In this document: piece by piece, positions 16,870-26,174 of the stretch
How the letters are laid out: each line of letters starts with the position of its first letter
Position numbering within the stretch: position 1 is the stretch's first letter
From: Chitinophaga sp. HK235
Lineage (GTDB): Bacteria; Bacteroidota; Bacteroidia; Chitinophagales; Chitinophagaceae
NCBI RefSeq assembly: GCF_018255755.1
Contig: NZ_CP073766.1
Coordinates: 3,658,001 to 3,722,000, forward strand
Direction of reading: 5' to 3'
DNA: 64,000 nt
Notes under the pieces: model-generated
Seen by the model: the letters and a program-made list of their open reading frames with translations, nothing else
What the model was told of the DNA's origin: nothing
Databases searched by the model: none
Translations under genes and position numbers: made by a program

Positions 16870-17688
16870 TCAGGCTTTGGCAAAATCGTCAACTGCCTTT
16901 TTCACGCTGCCGGCTTTCAGCAACAGCTGATGTGCCTGTTCGTAATCAGTGATAGATAGTTTCTCCATCAGCATTTTCACGCCTCTGTCCACCAGTTTTT
17001 CATTACTCAGCTGCATGTTTACCATTTTGTTATCTTCCACTCTGCCGAGCTGGATCATCACGGAAGTAGAGATCATGTTGAGCACCAGCTTCTGTGCAGT
17101 GCCGCTTTTCATGCGGGTGCTACCGGTAACGAATTCAGGCCCTACCACTACTTCTACCGGGAAATCGGCAGATGCAGACACCGGTGAACCAGGATTACAG
17201 CTGATGCTGCCGGTAATGATACCGTTGCTGCGGCATTTATCCAATGCACCGATAACATAAGGTGTAGTGCCGCTGGCAGCGATACCTACCACCACATCTT
17301 TATCCGAAATATCAAACTCCTGCAGGTCTTTCCAGCCTTGTTCGCGGTCATCTTCCGCAAATTCCACTGCCCTGCGGATAGCACTGTCGCCACCAGCGAT
17401 CAGGCCAATTACCAGGCCTTGTGGCACACCAAAAGTCGGCGGGCATTCAGAGGCGTCTACAATACCTAATCGGCCGCTGGTACCGGCGCCGATATAAAAC
17501 AAACGTCCTCCTGCCAGCATTTTATCTGCTATTGCTGTTGCGAGTTTTTCAATCTGAGGAATAGATTTTTCCACTGCTAAGGGAACTGAGCGATCTTCTT
17601 TATTGATGTTGGTCAACAATTCCGTCAGGCTCATCTTTTCGAGATGACGATAATGAGAAGTCTGTTCAGTTACTTTTTCAAATGCCAT
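16870..17688 (-). CDS. murQ: N-acetylmuramic acid 6-phosphate etherase MurQ
   Basis: MurQ cleaves the lactyl ether of MurNAc-6-phosphate, giving GlcNAc-6-phosphate and D-lactate in peptidoglycan recycling. The 272-residue protein has a SIS sugar-phosphate isomerase fold, seen as GGRLFYIGAGTSGRLGIVDASECPPTFG (about residues 60-87), with the catalytic Glu of the SECPPTF signature. Further motifs are GIAASGTTPYVIGAL and TGSTRMKSGTAQKLVLNM. It is somewhat shorter than the usual 300 residues, mainly at the C-terminus. It lies 23 bp after a BadF-type sugar kinase gene, so the kinase and etherase probably act in sequence. Confidence 0.94.
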   Translation of the reverse strand: MAFEKVTEQTSHYRHLEKMSLTELLTNINKEDRSVPLAVEKSIPQIEKLATAIADKMLAGGRLFYIGAGTSGRLGIVDASECPPTFGVPQGLVIGLIAGGDSAIRRAVEFAEDDREQGWKDLQEFDISDKDVVVGIAASGTTPYVIGALDKCRSNGIITGSISCNPGSPVSASADFPVEVVVGPEFVTGSTRMKSGTAQKLVLNMISTSVMIQLGRVEDNKMVNMQLSNEKLVDRGVKMLMEKLSITDYEQAHQLLLKAGSVKKAVDDFAKA

Positions 17689-17711
17689 ATGTGATCTGTT
17701 GTAGATGTTTT

Positions 17712-18563
17712 TTAACTATTATGATATACGATGAGTCCTTCCATTGGCGTACGTAATATTTTGCCAATAGGCAGCTCATAGAGCTCGCACAGCTCTTTCA
17801 GGATATCCTGAAAATGCCAGGCGATGCCACCGGTAAAGTGCAGGGCGGTGGTCCAGCTTTCCCGGTACTTGTAAAGATGATTAAAGAAGAAATCATTCAG
17901 CCCGTCTTCCAGGATATTTTCAATCAGGAAATGGCCTCTGTTTTCTGAGAGAAAGGTCGAGTATCTCGACAGGTAACGGTTGGCCAGGGGTTTCCTGTAT
18001 ACGTTTTCCAGTATTTCGTCTTTATTGGTATTATACTTCAGGTCAAACCGGGCCATCAGTTCTTCATCGAAAGTGTTGTACAGGTAGTACTGCAGCACCT
18101 TTCTTCCCAGGTAGGCACCACTGCCTTCATCGCCGAGGATATAGCCCAGGCCCGGATTATTTTTAACAATTTTTTCTCCATCGAAATAGCAGGAGTTGGA
18201 CCCGGTGCCCAGAATACTGGCAATCCCTGGTCCACGGCCGCACAACGCGCGGGCCGCGCCCATCAGGTCGTGGTTCACATCTATCAGTGCCTGTGGCCAT
18301 ACTGCCTTCAGACTGTCTGTTACCAGTTGAATATTCTTCTGCTGGGAAAGACCGGTACCATAGAAATACACCTCGTCTATCGTTGTGTTGGCCGGCAGCT
18401 GTGGTATCAGCTCCACTTCCAGAATCTGCCGGATCTGGTCTGCGGTTTGAAAATACGGGCTCACACCCTGGGTGTTGTAAATCCCTGGCTCATGGTTTCC
18501 CAACAGGGCCCATTCTGTTTTTGTAGATCCGCTGTCAGCTATCAGCATTGTTCTTGCAGCCAT
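17712..18563 (-). CDS. BadF/BadG-type N-acetylglucosamine kinase-like protein
   Basis: This 283-residue ASKHA-fold kinase starts LIADSGSTKTEWALL, the phosphate-1 motif. It has DVNHDLMGAARALCGRGPGIASILGTGSNSCYFDG around residues 95-130, with GTGSNS as phosphate-2 motif. GYILGDEGSGAYLGR near residue 145 and HFTGGIAWHF near residue 245 complete the fold. The family phosphorylates N-acetylglucosamine or related amino sugars. Placement directly before murQ points to amino-sugar or muropeptide recycling; the exact substrate (GlcNAc, MurNAc) cannot be read from sequence. The start at 18563 (MAARTM) or an internal Met at residue 6 is possible. Divergent from the S41 peptidase gene across 212 bp. Confidence 0.88.
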   Translation of the reverse strand: MAARTMLIADSGSTKTEWALLGNHEPGIYNTQGVSPYFQTADQIRQILEVELIPQLPANTTIDEVYFYGTGLSQQKNIQLVTDSLKAVWPQALIDVNHDLMGAARALCGRGPGIASILGTGSNSCYFDGEKIVKNNPGLGYILGDEGSGAYLGRKVLQYYLYNTFDEELMARFDLKYNTNKDEILENVYRKPLANRYLSRYSTFLSENRGHFLIENILEDGLNDFFFNHLYKYRESWTTALHFTGGIAWHFQDILKELCELYELPIGKILRTPMEGLIVYHNS

Positions 18564-18775
18564 CCCTGTAAATTATGAAATTAAAGAATCGTAAGCGTTT
18601 GCCCCTGATTTATGCTATTTTTGTCACAATTTAAACAAAAGGGTTTCATAAAAACAAATGCCACCCCTGAGTTTAGGCTATGATGATGCATGCACGCAGC
18701 AGATTTCCTTCCGCCTGCGGCTTATATTACATGGTTAAAAGATTGGTCATAAATTAGCGGGTTAACAAACAAATT

Positions 18776-20383
18776 ATGTCAAACAGGAAGCTGAATGTTT
18801 TCTTACCTCTTCTCTTTGCAGTAGTGCTGGCCATCGGAATGTTCCTCGGCCATAAAATGCCCGGTTCCAACACCGGTGGCACCACGGTCTTCTTTACCAA
18901 GCCCAGCAAAGGCCCTCTGCAGGAGGTAATGGATCTTATTAAAACTAAATATGTAGATACACTCGATGCCGATAAAGTACAACAGGAAGCCATAGAAGGC
19001 CTGCTGTCTCATCTGGACCCGCACTCCATCTATATTCCGCCTTCCCAGTTGCAACAGGTTAATGAAGACCTGGAAGGCAACTTTGAAGGTATCGGTGTAG
19101 AATTTAATATCACAGCGGATACTATCAATGTCGTATCTGTACTCAGCGGTGGTCCGTCTGAAGCAGCCGGTCTACAAACCGGTGACAAGTTCCTCCGGAT
19201 AAACGATACACTCGTTGCAGGCAACGGCATCACCCCCGAAAGAGTACGCAAACTGCTGCGTGGTCCGGCCGGCTCTGTTGTCAATACCGTGCTGTTACGT
19301 CAGCAGAAAAAAATACAGGTGCCTATTAAAAGGGGTCTTATCCCCCTGTACAGCATCGATGCCAGCTATATGGCCGCCCCTGGTGTAGGTTATATCAAGA
19401 TCAACAAATTTGCAGCCACCACCTTTGATGAGTTTATGCAGGCCATGCGTAAGCTGGAAAAACAAGGCATGCAAAAACTCATTATCGATGTACGCCAGAA
19501 CCCAGGCGGATTTATGGACGCTGCCGTACGCATCGCCGACGAGCTGCTGCCCGACAACCGCCTCATTCTCTACACACAAGGAAAAGCCTATCCCCGCACC
19601 GACTATAAAACCAAACGTCCGGGTATGTTTGAAACCGGCTCACTGGCCATCCTCACTGATGAAGGCTCCGCTTCCGCCAGTGAAATCCTCGCCGGCGCCA
19701 TCCAGGACTGGGACCGCGGCACCATCATCGGACGCCGTACCTTCGGTAAAGGGCTGGTGCAGGAACAATACGACCTCGACAACGGCGGTGCCCTACGTCT
19801 CACCGTAGCCCGTTACTACATCCCTTCCGGCAGAAGCATCCAGAAACCTTACGGTGATGGCACCTCCTACGATGATGATATCCTGGAACGCTACCATCAT
19901 GGCGAACTGGTCAATAAAGACAGTATCAAAATAACTGATACCGTTCCATATAAAACCAACTCCGGCCGCCGCGTATACGGAGGCGGTGGTATCACACCTG
20001 ATATCTTCGTACCGTTTGATACTTCCCGTTTCTCACCGGCACTAACGGCGATCTATACACGTAATGCACTGGGCAACTTCGCCTACCAGTATTACACCAG
20101 CAACAAAGAAACCTTCAAACGCTACAAGGATGCGGAAGACTTCACCAAAAACTTCCACACCACTCCTGAGCTGTTCAGTGAATTCAAAACCTTCGCCCAG
20201 AAAGATAGTGTTCCCGGCCTCAACCACCTGAGCACCCATGACGAAGAGGAAATCAAAACAAGATTGAAAGCCGTACTGGCCCGTCAGCTGTACCGTACAG
20301 AAGGTTTCTATGAGACTATCAATGCAAATGATCCGGTGATTAAGAAGGCTCTTGAGACATTGGAACACAATAACAAACGTTGA
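18776..20383 (+). CDS. S41 family C-terminal processing peptidase (CtpA-like)
   Basis: This 535-residue periplasmic serine peptidase has an N-terminal membrane anchor (residues 8-26, LPLLFAVVLAIGMFLGH). A PDZ domain follows (about 95-165, GIGVEFNITADTINVVSVLSGGPSEAAGLQTGDKFL). The catalytic core has Ser in DEGSASASEILAGA and Lys in RRTFGKGLVQ, the Ser-Lys dyad of tail-specific proteases. Such enzymes trim or degrade envelope proteins from their C-termini. The gene is convergent with a second, longer S41 peptidase, and a large nested inverted repeat lies between their stop codons. Confidence 0.94.
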   Translation: MSNRKLNVFLPLLFAVVLAIGMFLGHKMPGSNTGGTTVFFTKPSKGPLQEVMDLIKTKYVDTLDADKVQQEAIEGLLSHLDPHSIYIPPSQLQQVNEDLEGNFEGIGVEFNITADTINVVSVLSGGPSEAAGLQTGDKFLRINDTLVAGNGITPERVRKLLRGPAGSVVNTVLLRQQKKIQVPIKRGLIPLYSIDASYMAAPGVGYIKINKFAATTFDEFMQAMRKLEKQGMQKLIIDVRQNPGGFMDAAVRIADELLPDNRLILYTQGKAYPRTDYKTKRPGMFETGSLAILTDEGSASASEILAGAIQDWDRGTIIGRRTFGKGLVQEQYDLDNGGALRLTVARYYIPSGRSIQKPYGDGTSYDDDILERYHHGELVNKDSIKITDTVPYKTNSGRRVYGGGGITPDIFVPFDTSRFSPALTAIYTRNALGNFAYQYYTSNKETFKRYKDAEDFTKNFHTTPELFSEFKTFAQKDSVPGLNHLSTHDEEEIKTRLKAVLARQLYRTEGFYETINANDPVIKKALETLEHNNKR

Positions 20384-20577
20384 TGAATGCTGATGTTTTT
20401 GATGTTCCTGATGAGCGAAGATTATAACGAAGATTGACCTTATATTATAAAAAGCGAATCGCCCATGATACAATATCATGGGCGATTCGCTTTTTATGTT
20501 ATTGTCTTTTTAAGCTACATCATTTTCTCGCTATGACCTTCGCTCATCAGGAACATCTAAAACATCAGCACTTATCA
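20381..20577. repeat. Nested inverted-repeat element, copy A
   Basis: Outer arms 20389-20420 and 20538-20569 match 31 of 32 when one is reversed, with weaker complementarity out to the stop codons on both sides and inward past the arms. A central 22-bp hairpin (20449-20495) lies inside. The arm core TGATGTTCCTGATGAGCGAAG resembles the arms of copies B and C. It fills the whole gap between the two convergent S41 peptidase genes. Confidence 0.85.
20449..20495. terminator. Central bidirectional terminator hairpin of copy A
   Basis: A perfect 22-bp stem that begins AAAAAGCGAATCGCCCATGA, with a 3-nt loop, flanked by A-tract and T-tract so that it can terminate transcription on both strands. Confidence 0.9.
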
Positions 20578-22698
20578 GCGGTTCGTTTTGCGTTCCATCT
20601 TAGGCAGCGACATAGCAATCAGATCATTCATCACATTTACTGCTTCGTCGAGGTAAATATCTTTGGTTCTTACCTTCAGCCAGTCTTTGTTGCGGGCGAT
20701 CTTGGAAGAATCGTTGCCCAGTTTCTCCATATCTGACTTAATGTTGACGATGCTGAGTTCTTTCACTTTATCGTTTACTGCGTCGTACTTTTTAAGGGCG
20801 GCCGTATTGGATTTCTGCTCAGATTTAAAGGTCTGCAGATTGAGTGAATAAGTTTCCTGTTTTTCGAGTTTTTTCAGTGTGCTGAGGTTCTCGTTGAGCA
20901 GTTTGAAAGCTGGGCTGTTGGCCATTCTTTTTTCGCTGCTCTTTTTCAGGGCTTCTGTATTCACAGGGTTGATCCACGGCGTGAAGGCAGCGCGGGGTAT
21001 TTCGTCCCATATCAGTGCATCGCTGTCTTTGCGTTCAGCTACATCATAGTATGGATCCGGAAGCACTACATCGGAGGCAACTCCTTTCAGCTGGGTAGAA
21101 CCGCCATTGGCGCGGTAGAATTTCTGCTGGGTGAGTTTCAGGGCGCCGAGGCTGCCACCGTCTTTCACCGGATAGAAATCGTCCAGGTTGAAGAGACGTT
21201 GTACGGTGCCTTTACCGAAGGTTTGTGTGCTACCGATGATAACAGCGCGTTTGTAGTCCTGCATGGCGGCAGCCATGATTTCGGAAGCAGAGGCACTGTA
21301 TTCGTTCACCATAATAGCCAGCGGGCCATCATATTGTACGTTTTTATCACGGTCGCGCAGTACTACGGCATCGCCGCCTCTGGAGCGTACCTGTACGATA
21401 GGACCTTCCGGAATAAACAGGCCGGCCATCTGTACTACGTCCTGCAGGGAACCACCGCCATTAAAACGGAGGTCGAGGATGATACCTTCTACTTTTTCTG
21501 CTTTGAGTTTGGCGACTTCTTTAGCAACGTCTTCGGCGCTGCGGGCACCGTTACGGTCGTTGAAGTCGGCGTAAAACTCCGGCAGGTAGATATAACCGAT
21601 CTTATGCTGACCATTGATAATGGCAGATTTAGCGAAAGTTTCTTCGGTAACGATTTCATCCCTCACGATGGTGATGTCTTTTATGGTACCATCCACACTT
21701 TTCACGGTCAGTTTTACCGGGGTACCTTTTTTACCACGGATCAGTTTTACCGCATCTTCCACAGGGTAACCGGTGATATCTACGGGCTCACTGGTGCCCT
21801 GAGCTACTTTCTGGATTACATCATTGGCTTTCAGCTGACCTTGTTTCCAGCTGGGGCTGCCTGTAACGATGCTGACAACTTTGATTCTGTCGCCTTCTTC
21901 TTTCAGCTGGGCTCCGATGCCGAAGAATTTACCGGCCATCTGTTCTTCGAAGGCACGTTTTTCATCAGGCGGGAAGTAGTCGGTATGCGGATCCATCGTG
22001 GTAGTGATGGCATTCACGTATAAGTTAAAACGATCGTTGTCGTTCTGTCTGTTTTTCAGTCTTTCAAAATAGCGGTCATACAGCTGTTTTACCTTTACGC
22101 GCGCATCGCTTTCCAGCTGGGCGTCTGTTTTGGTTTTGATGCTGTCTGTTTCCTTGGCTTTCTCCCTAAGCTCCTGCAGATCAGTCAACTTTTCGAGTGT
22201 GCGGTATTTCAGCACCTTACGCCAGGCTTCCTTACGGGCAGTCTCGTCGATGGGATAGTCAACCTTCTCAGGGTCCAGCACTACTTTTTCATCTGCTGTG
22301 AAATCAAAGGGTTTGGACAGGATCTCCGGATAGATGCCAGCAGCTTCAGCCACCCTTTGTTTGATCAGGGTGTTGATATTGCGGAAACAATCCACCGGTG
22401 CTCCTTTTAATTCATCATCGATATGTGTGGCAAGAGGGGCCAGCCTGTCGATATCGGATTTCAGGAAAAATTTCTTTTCCACATCGAGGCTACGCACATA
22501 TTTATTGAAAACGTCCTTGGAGAAGGCATCGTCGATGGGTTTGGGTTGGTAATGCCCTTCTTTCAGCATCTGACCTACCAGGTTCATGATGACCTCATAA
22601 CGGCCGGGAGGATCTTCCGAATGTCCCAGTTTATTAAAAGCCAACACGCCGGCAGAGATGCTTAGGAGCACAACCGGGATAATCACTTTCAGTCTCAT
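20575..22698 (-). CDS. Tail-specific protease, Prc-like S41 peptidase
   Basis: This 707-residue periplasmic protease starts with a hydrophobic signal (VIIPVVLLSISAGVLAFN). It has a long N-terminal helical domain with the Prc-type segment KYVRSLDVEKKFFLKSDI. A PDZ domain follows (about residues 245-330, FFGIGAQLKEEGDRIKVVSIVTGSPSWKQG). The catalytic Ser is in NEYSASASEIMAAA and the Lys in TFGKGTVQ. A C-terminal DUF3340-like helical tail ends in MSLPKMERKTNR. Length and domain order fit Prc/Tsp, which degrades misfolded or tagged periplasmic proteins and controls cell-wall hydrolases. It is convergent with the shorter CtpA-like gene. Confidence 0.94.
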   Translation of the reverse strand: MRLKVIIPVVLLSISAGVLAFNKLGHSEDPPGRYEVIMNLVGQMLKEGHYQPKPIDDAFSKDVFNKYVRSLDVEKKFFLKSDIDRLAPLATHIDDELKGAPVDCFRNINTLIKQRVAEAAGIYPEILSKPFDFTADEKVVLDPEKVDYPIDETARKEAWRKVLKYRTLEKLTDLQELREKAKETDSIKTKTDAQLESDARVKVKQLYDRYFERLKNRQNDNDRFNLYVNAITTTMDPHTDYFPPDEKRAFEEQMAGKFFGIGAQLKEEGDRIKVVSIVTGSPSWKQGQLKANDVIQKVAQGTSEPVDITGYPVEDAVKLIRGKKGTPVKLTVKSVDGTIKDITIVRDEIVTEETFAKSAIINGQHKIGYIYLPEFYADFNDRNGARSAEDVAKEVAKLKAEKVEGIILDLRFNGGGSLQDVVQMAGLFIPEGPIVQVRSRGGDAVVLRDRDKNVQYDGPLAIMVNEYSASASEIMAAAMQDYKRAVIIGSTQTFGKGTVQRLFNLDDFYPVKDGGSLGALKLTQQKFYRANGGSTQLKGVASDVVLPDPYYDVAERKDSDALIWDEIPRAAFTPWINPVNTEALKKSSEKRMANSPAFKLLNENLSTLKKLEKQETYSLNLQTFKSEQKSNTAALKKYDAVNDKVKELSIVNIKSDMEKLGNDSSKIARNKDWLKVRTKDIYLDEAVNVMNDLIAMSLPKMERKTNR

Positions 22699-22839
22699 AT
22701 GTATCTCTATTAACGTAAACGTTGTCTGACCAAATATAAAATAAAATCGTCCGTTGCCACTTGAAATTATTTCCTTTTAACAAAAAATTGGGCCAAACGG
22801 TTAAGCGACAGCGCAGAAGGTAATTTCTGTAAAAAAAAG

Positions 22840-22900
22840 CGCAAAGCAGCAAGCCACCGGAAGGATCAAACGTGTATCCCTGGTGTTTTGCTGCTTTGCG
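22840..22900. terminator. Long hairpin between sugar dehydrogenase and prc
   Basis: Arms CGCAAAGCAGCAA (22840-22852) and TTGCTGCTTTGCG (22888-22900) pair perfectly over 13 bp across a 35-nt loop. An A8 run lies to the left, which reads as a T-run on the minus strand. It probably ends transcription of the minus-strand sugar dehydrogenase gene before the prc promoter. Confidence 0.65.
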
Positions 22901-22925
22901 TTTCTACATCACATCTTTGTGCGCG

Positions 22926-24152
22926 CTATTCCTTTACCAGCTTATAAACGGCTCCTTTGAAACCGTTTTTGGTGGAGCTGCTGGTGAGCATATACAGTTC
23001 ACCCTGTTCGTCTTCTCCCCAACTGAGAATGAAGGGGTTATCCGCGGGACGGCTGGATAGCTGCAGTTCTGCGCGTTCCCATTTATTGCCTTTAGGTACC
23101 AGCACAAACGTTTTACCGTTATAGTCACCGAATACGTACAGTCCTTTCAGGGAAGGAATGGCATTGCCCCGGTACACATAACCACCGGTGATACTGATCC
23201 CCAGATCGTGGTCATATTCGTGTATGGGAGCCACCAGTTTGTTCTTATCTGCATCAGCCGGCACGTTGAAATCATGATAACCTTCCATGATACGCCAGCC
23301 ATAATTTCCTCCTTTGGTGATGATATCTACTTCCTCATATTTGTTTTGTCCTACATCACCGGCGAAGATCCTGCCAGTGCTCCGGTCGAAGGAAAAACGC
23401 CAGGGGTTACGCAAGCCATAGGCCCATATTTCAGGCTTTGCCCCTTCATTTTTCACGAAAGGGTTGTCTGCCGGCACTTTATAGGGAGTTGCGTTAACAT
23501 CAATCCGGAGAATTTTGCCCAGCACGGTGCCCAGGTTCTGTGCGTTGCCAATGGTACCGTGTTTGTCACCTCCACCACCGCCATCTCCGAGGCCTATATA
23601 CAAGTACCCATCGGGACCGAAGGCCAGCTGGCCCCCGTTATGATTGGATTCGGGCTGGTCTATTTCCATCAGCACCCTTTTGGAAGCCGGATCTGCCATA
23701 TTCGGATTCGTGGCAGAGGCGGTAAATTCCACCAGCTGGCTTTTGTGGTCCAGCACTTTTTTTACCGGGTTGAGTACGGGTGCACTATAATAGACATAAA
23801 ATTTGCGGTTCTTTTTAAAATCAGGATGGAAAGCCATGCCCAGCAGGCCTCTTTCATCATAGGCCGGATTTACCTTCACCATATCGGCGCTCACATCCAG
23901 GAAGGGCTGGGACTGCTGAGTGCCATCTTTATTAACAATCCAGACCTTACCTTCTTTCTGGCAGAAAAACAGCCGGCCGGTACCATCACGGGGCACAGCC
24001 ATATTGACAGGGGAAATGAATTTGTCTGTTATCAGTACCAGCCTGGCTTTCCGGGCAGGCTGACCGGCAGTTTCATCAGGTTCGCCGGCCAAGGTAGTTT
24101 GGGCAAATAAAAGCGGGAACAACATCCCACATAACAACCCTTGTATTTTCAT
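22926..24152 (-). CDS. PQQ-dependent sugar dehydrogenase-type protein
   Basis: This 408-residue protein has a cleavable signal (LLCGMLFPLLFAQTTLAG) and a six-bladed glucose/sorbosone dehydrogenase propeller. Motifs seen are DERGLLGMAFHPDF, SNHNGGQLAFGPDGYLYIGLGDGGGGGD (about residues 168-193), GKILRIDV, YGLRNPWRFSFDR and DVGQNKYEEVDI. These correspond to the catalytic His, the PQQ and the Ca2+ sites in soluble aldose dehydrogenases such as YliI. It should oxidise a sugar in the periplasm or outside the cell; the substrate is unknown. It is a single gene. Confidence 0.92.
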   Translation of the reverse strand: MKIQGLLCGMLFPLLFAQTTLAGEPDETAGQPARKARLVLITDKFISPVNMAVPRDGTGRLFFCQKEGKVWIVNKDGTQQSQPFLDVSADMVKVNPAYDERGLLGMAFHPDFKKNRKFYVYYSAPVLNPVKKVLDHKSQLVEFTASATNPNMADPASKRVLMEIDQPESNHNGGQLAFGPDGYLYIGLGDGGGGGDKHGTIGNAQNLGTVLGKILRIDVNATPYKVPADNPFVKNEGAKPEIWAYGLRNPWRFSFDRSTGRIFAGDVGQNKYEEVDIITKGGNYGWRIMEGYHDFNVPADADKNKLVAPIHEYDHDLGISITGGYVYRGNAIPSLKGLYVFGDYNGKTFVLVPKGNKWERAELQLSSRPADNPFILSWGEDEQGELYMLTSSSTKNGFKGAVYKLVKE

Positions 24153-24260
24153 AATAGAGTGGAATTTATCAGAAATAAAAATAATGGATTCTTCAACCTG
24201 TACTGATGACTTTTTGCTTTTTCCCTCCTGCTTTTTACCTTAGCAGGAAATTACATCAGC

Positions 24261-25517
24261 TTGGACAATACGGCTACTCCCAGAAACGACCCATACGCTT
24301 CGCTACGATTCAAAGAATTCAACTACTATCTGGTCATCCGCTTTGCTTTAGTATTTGCGCTGGCCATGCAGTTTGCCATTATAGAGTGGAAAGTGTATGC
24401 TTTATCACATGACCCTTTTTCATTAGGGCTTATTGGTTTGTCTGAAGTAATCCCAGCCGTACTGCTGGCTCCTTTTGCGGGACATCTGGTAGACAGACGG
24501 GAGAAAAGGGGTATTCTGCTGAAATCCATAACAGCTTATATTTTCATCAGCATCGGGCTCTTCCTCCTTACCTGGGACCGTGCGGTGACGGGTATCTCCA
24601 CACAATGGGTGCTGAACATGATCTATCTGCTGGTTTTCGTGGGTGGCATTGTCCGCGCTTTTGTAAGTCCATCCAACTTTTCCCTGTTATCCTTACTGGT
24701 ACCCCGGGCATTGTATGCCAATGCCTCTACCTGGAGCAGCTCTGCCTGGCAGATAGGTGGCGTGCTGGGGCCTGCATTGGGAGGACTATGCATTTACTGG
24801 TTTGGCGTACATTGGTCTATGCTGCTGGTAGTCGGCATTTTCCTGGCTCCGCTTTACAGCCTCATACAGATAAAACCCAAACCCATTCACTATCAGGAAA
24901 AAGGGGAAACGTTTTTCCAGGGGCTGACCAGCGGGATGCGTTTTGTATGGAATACCAAGGTAGTGCTGGGAGCGATGGCACTGGATATGTTTGCGGTATT
25001 GTTTGGCGGGGCTGTGGCCATGTTGCCGGCCTATGCCACGGATATTCTGCATGCGGGCTCTTTTGGTTATGGCCTGCTGCGTTCTGCACCGGCTATCGGC
25101 GCACTGGTAACGATGTTTATCCTGGCACACCGGCCGCTGGTTCACAAACCGGGTATTAAGCTACTGGCAGCAGTGTTTGGCTTCGGGCTGTGCATCATTA
25201 TTTTCGGCTTGTCCCGCAACTTTTTCCTGTCGATGGCCGCCTTATTGATAAGCGGTTCACTGGACGGGATCAGTGTGATCATCCGCCAGACCATCCTGCA
25301 GTTAAAAACACCAGATGATATGCGGGGCCGTGTAGCTTCCGTAAGTTCCATGTTTGTGGGCTCATCCAATGAGCTGGGCGCTTTTGAAAGTGGCTTTATG
25401 GCCAGACAACTGGGGCTGGTCACGTCCGTGGTATTTGGTGGTTGTGTGACACTGGGAGTGGTGGTCACCACTTACATTATCAGCCCGGCCATGCGTAAAC
25501 TGGATCTGAAACCCTGA
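24261..25517 (+). CDS. MFS transporter, TTG start
   Basis: This 418-residue major facilitator protein has about 12 membrane helices. The MFS loop motif is seen as GHLVDRREKRGILL (about residues 73-86) and repeated in the C-terminal half as IRQTILQLKTPDDMRGRVASVSSMFVG. The latter matches the EntS/MFS_3 subfamily of exporters. No ATG is available in frame before the conserved N-terminus. TTG at 24261 was chosen because an AGGAA lies 12 bp upstream and the residues after it (RFKEFNYYLVIRF) fit the family. It is probably an efflux pump with unknown substrate. Its stop codon directly abuts the stop of the convergent gene with no gap. Confidence 0.88.
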   Translation: MDNTATPRNDPYASLRFKEFNYYLVIRFALVFALAMQFAIIEWKVYALSHDPFSLGLIGLSEVIPAVLLAPFAGHLVDRREKRGILLKSITAYIFISIGLFLLTWDRAVTGISTQWVLNMIYLLVFVGGIVRAFVSPSNFSLLSLLVPRALYANASTWSSSAWQIGGVLGPALGGLCIYWFGVHWSMLLVVGIFLAPLYSLIQIKPKPIHYQEKGETFFQGLTSGMRFVWNTKVVLGAMALDMFAVLFGGAVAMLPAYATDILHAGSFGYGLLRSAPAIGALVTMFILAHRPLVHKPGIKLLAAVFGFGLCIIIFGLSRNFFLSMAALLISGSLDGISVIIRQTILQLKTPDDMRGRVASVSSMFVGSSNELGAFESGFMARQLGLVTSVVFGGCVTLGVVVTTYIISPAMRKLDLKP

Positions 25518-26012
25518 TTACAAATCCATCTTATCCTTCAACTTTTCCAGTACATAGTACACTGCAGGGCAGACCATACTGTTTTCGTAGGTGATATTAG
25601 GACGTTTGAAGAAGTCGTAGCTGTCTGTATACGGGTAGTTGGCGCAGTCGCCGGGACGCACATCGTAGATGCTGCAGGCATTGTCGTCTCCCAGAAACGG
25701 GCATGGGCTTGACTTTACCACATAATCTTCGTCTTTGTCTATCCGCAGGTAGGTATCAATGAAGGCGCCTTCCTTCATACCCATATACTTGGAGATACGT
25801 TTGATATCGGGTGCTTTAAAGCGTGGACTGATGGATTTGCAGCAGCGGGCACAGTCCATACAATCTACATGGGTGAATGCTTCTTCATGAAGGTCGGGCA
25901 GCAGCTTCTCCACTCCTTTCCCACGGCGCGTCTGCAACTTCTGCAGAAATTGTTTGTTGGCCTTCTGTTTGTCTTTGGCCTTCTGTTCCCAGTCTTCTAA
26001 TATCTTGCTCAT
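25518..26012 (-). CDS. YkgJ-family cysteine cluster protein
   Basis: This 164-residue protein has the CxxCxxCC-type zinc/iron cluster pattern of YkgJ proteins: CMDCARCCKSISPRF near residue 59, then CPFLGDDNACSIYDVRPGDCANYP around residues 106-130, and a late VCPAVY. The N-terminal 35 residues are charged and helical. The start at 26012 (MSKILEDWEQ) was chosen over ATG 26051, which would add 13 hydrophobic residues not expected in the family. The function of the family is poorly known; metal binding is inferred from the cysteines. Convergent and abutting with the MFS gene. Confidence 0.88.
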   Translation of the reverse strand: MSKILEDWEQKAKDKQKANKQFLQKLQTRRGKGVEKLLPDLHEEAFTHVDCMDCARCCKSISPRFKAPDIKRISKYMGMKEGAFIDTYLRIDKDEDYVVKSSPCPFLGDDNACSIYDVRPGDCANYPYTDSYDFFKRPNITYENSMVCPAVYYVLEKLKDKMDL

Positions 26013-26174
26013 TGGCGCAAAGATAAGTAAATACCCGTTGGACAAAACCATGACATAAACAAGCAGCAGGTATCAGGTATTTATCACTGTTTTCCTTGTC
26101 CACCACCGGCTGTTTGGCGGTTGCTTAAAATCTGCATAGCTTTGCGCATCTATATCAAACTACCTGCTTACATC

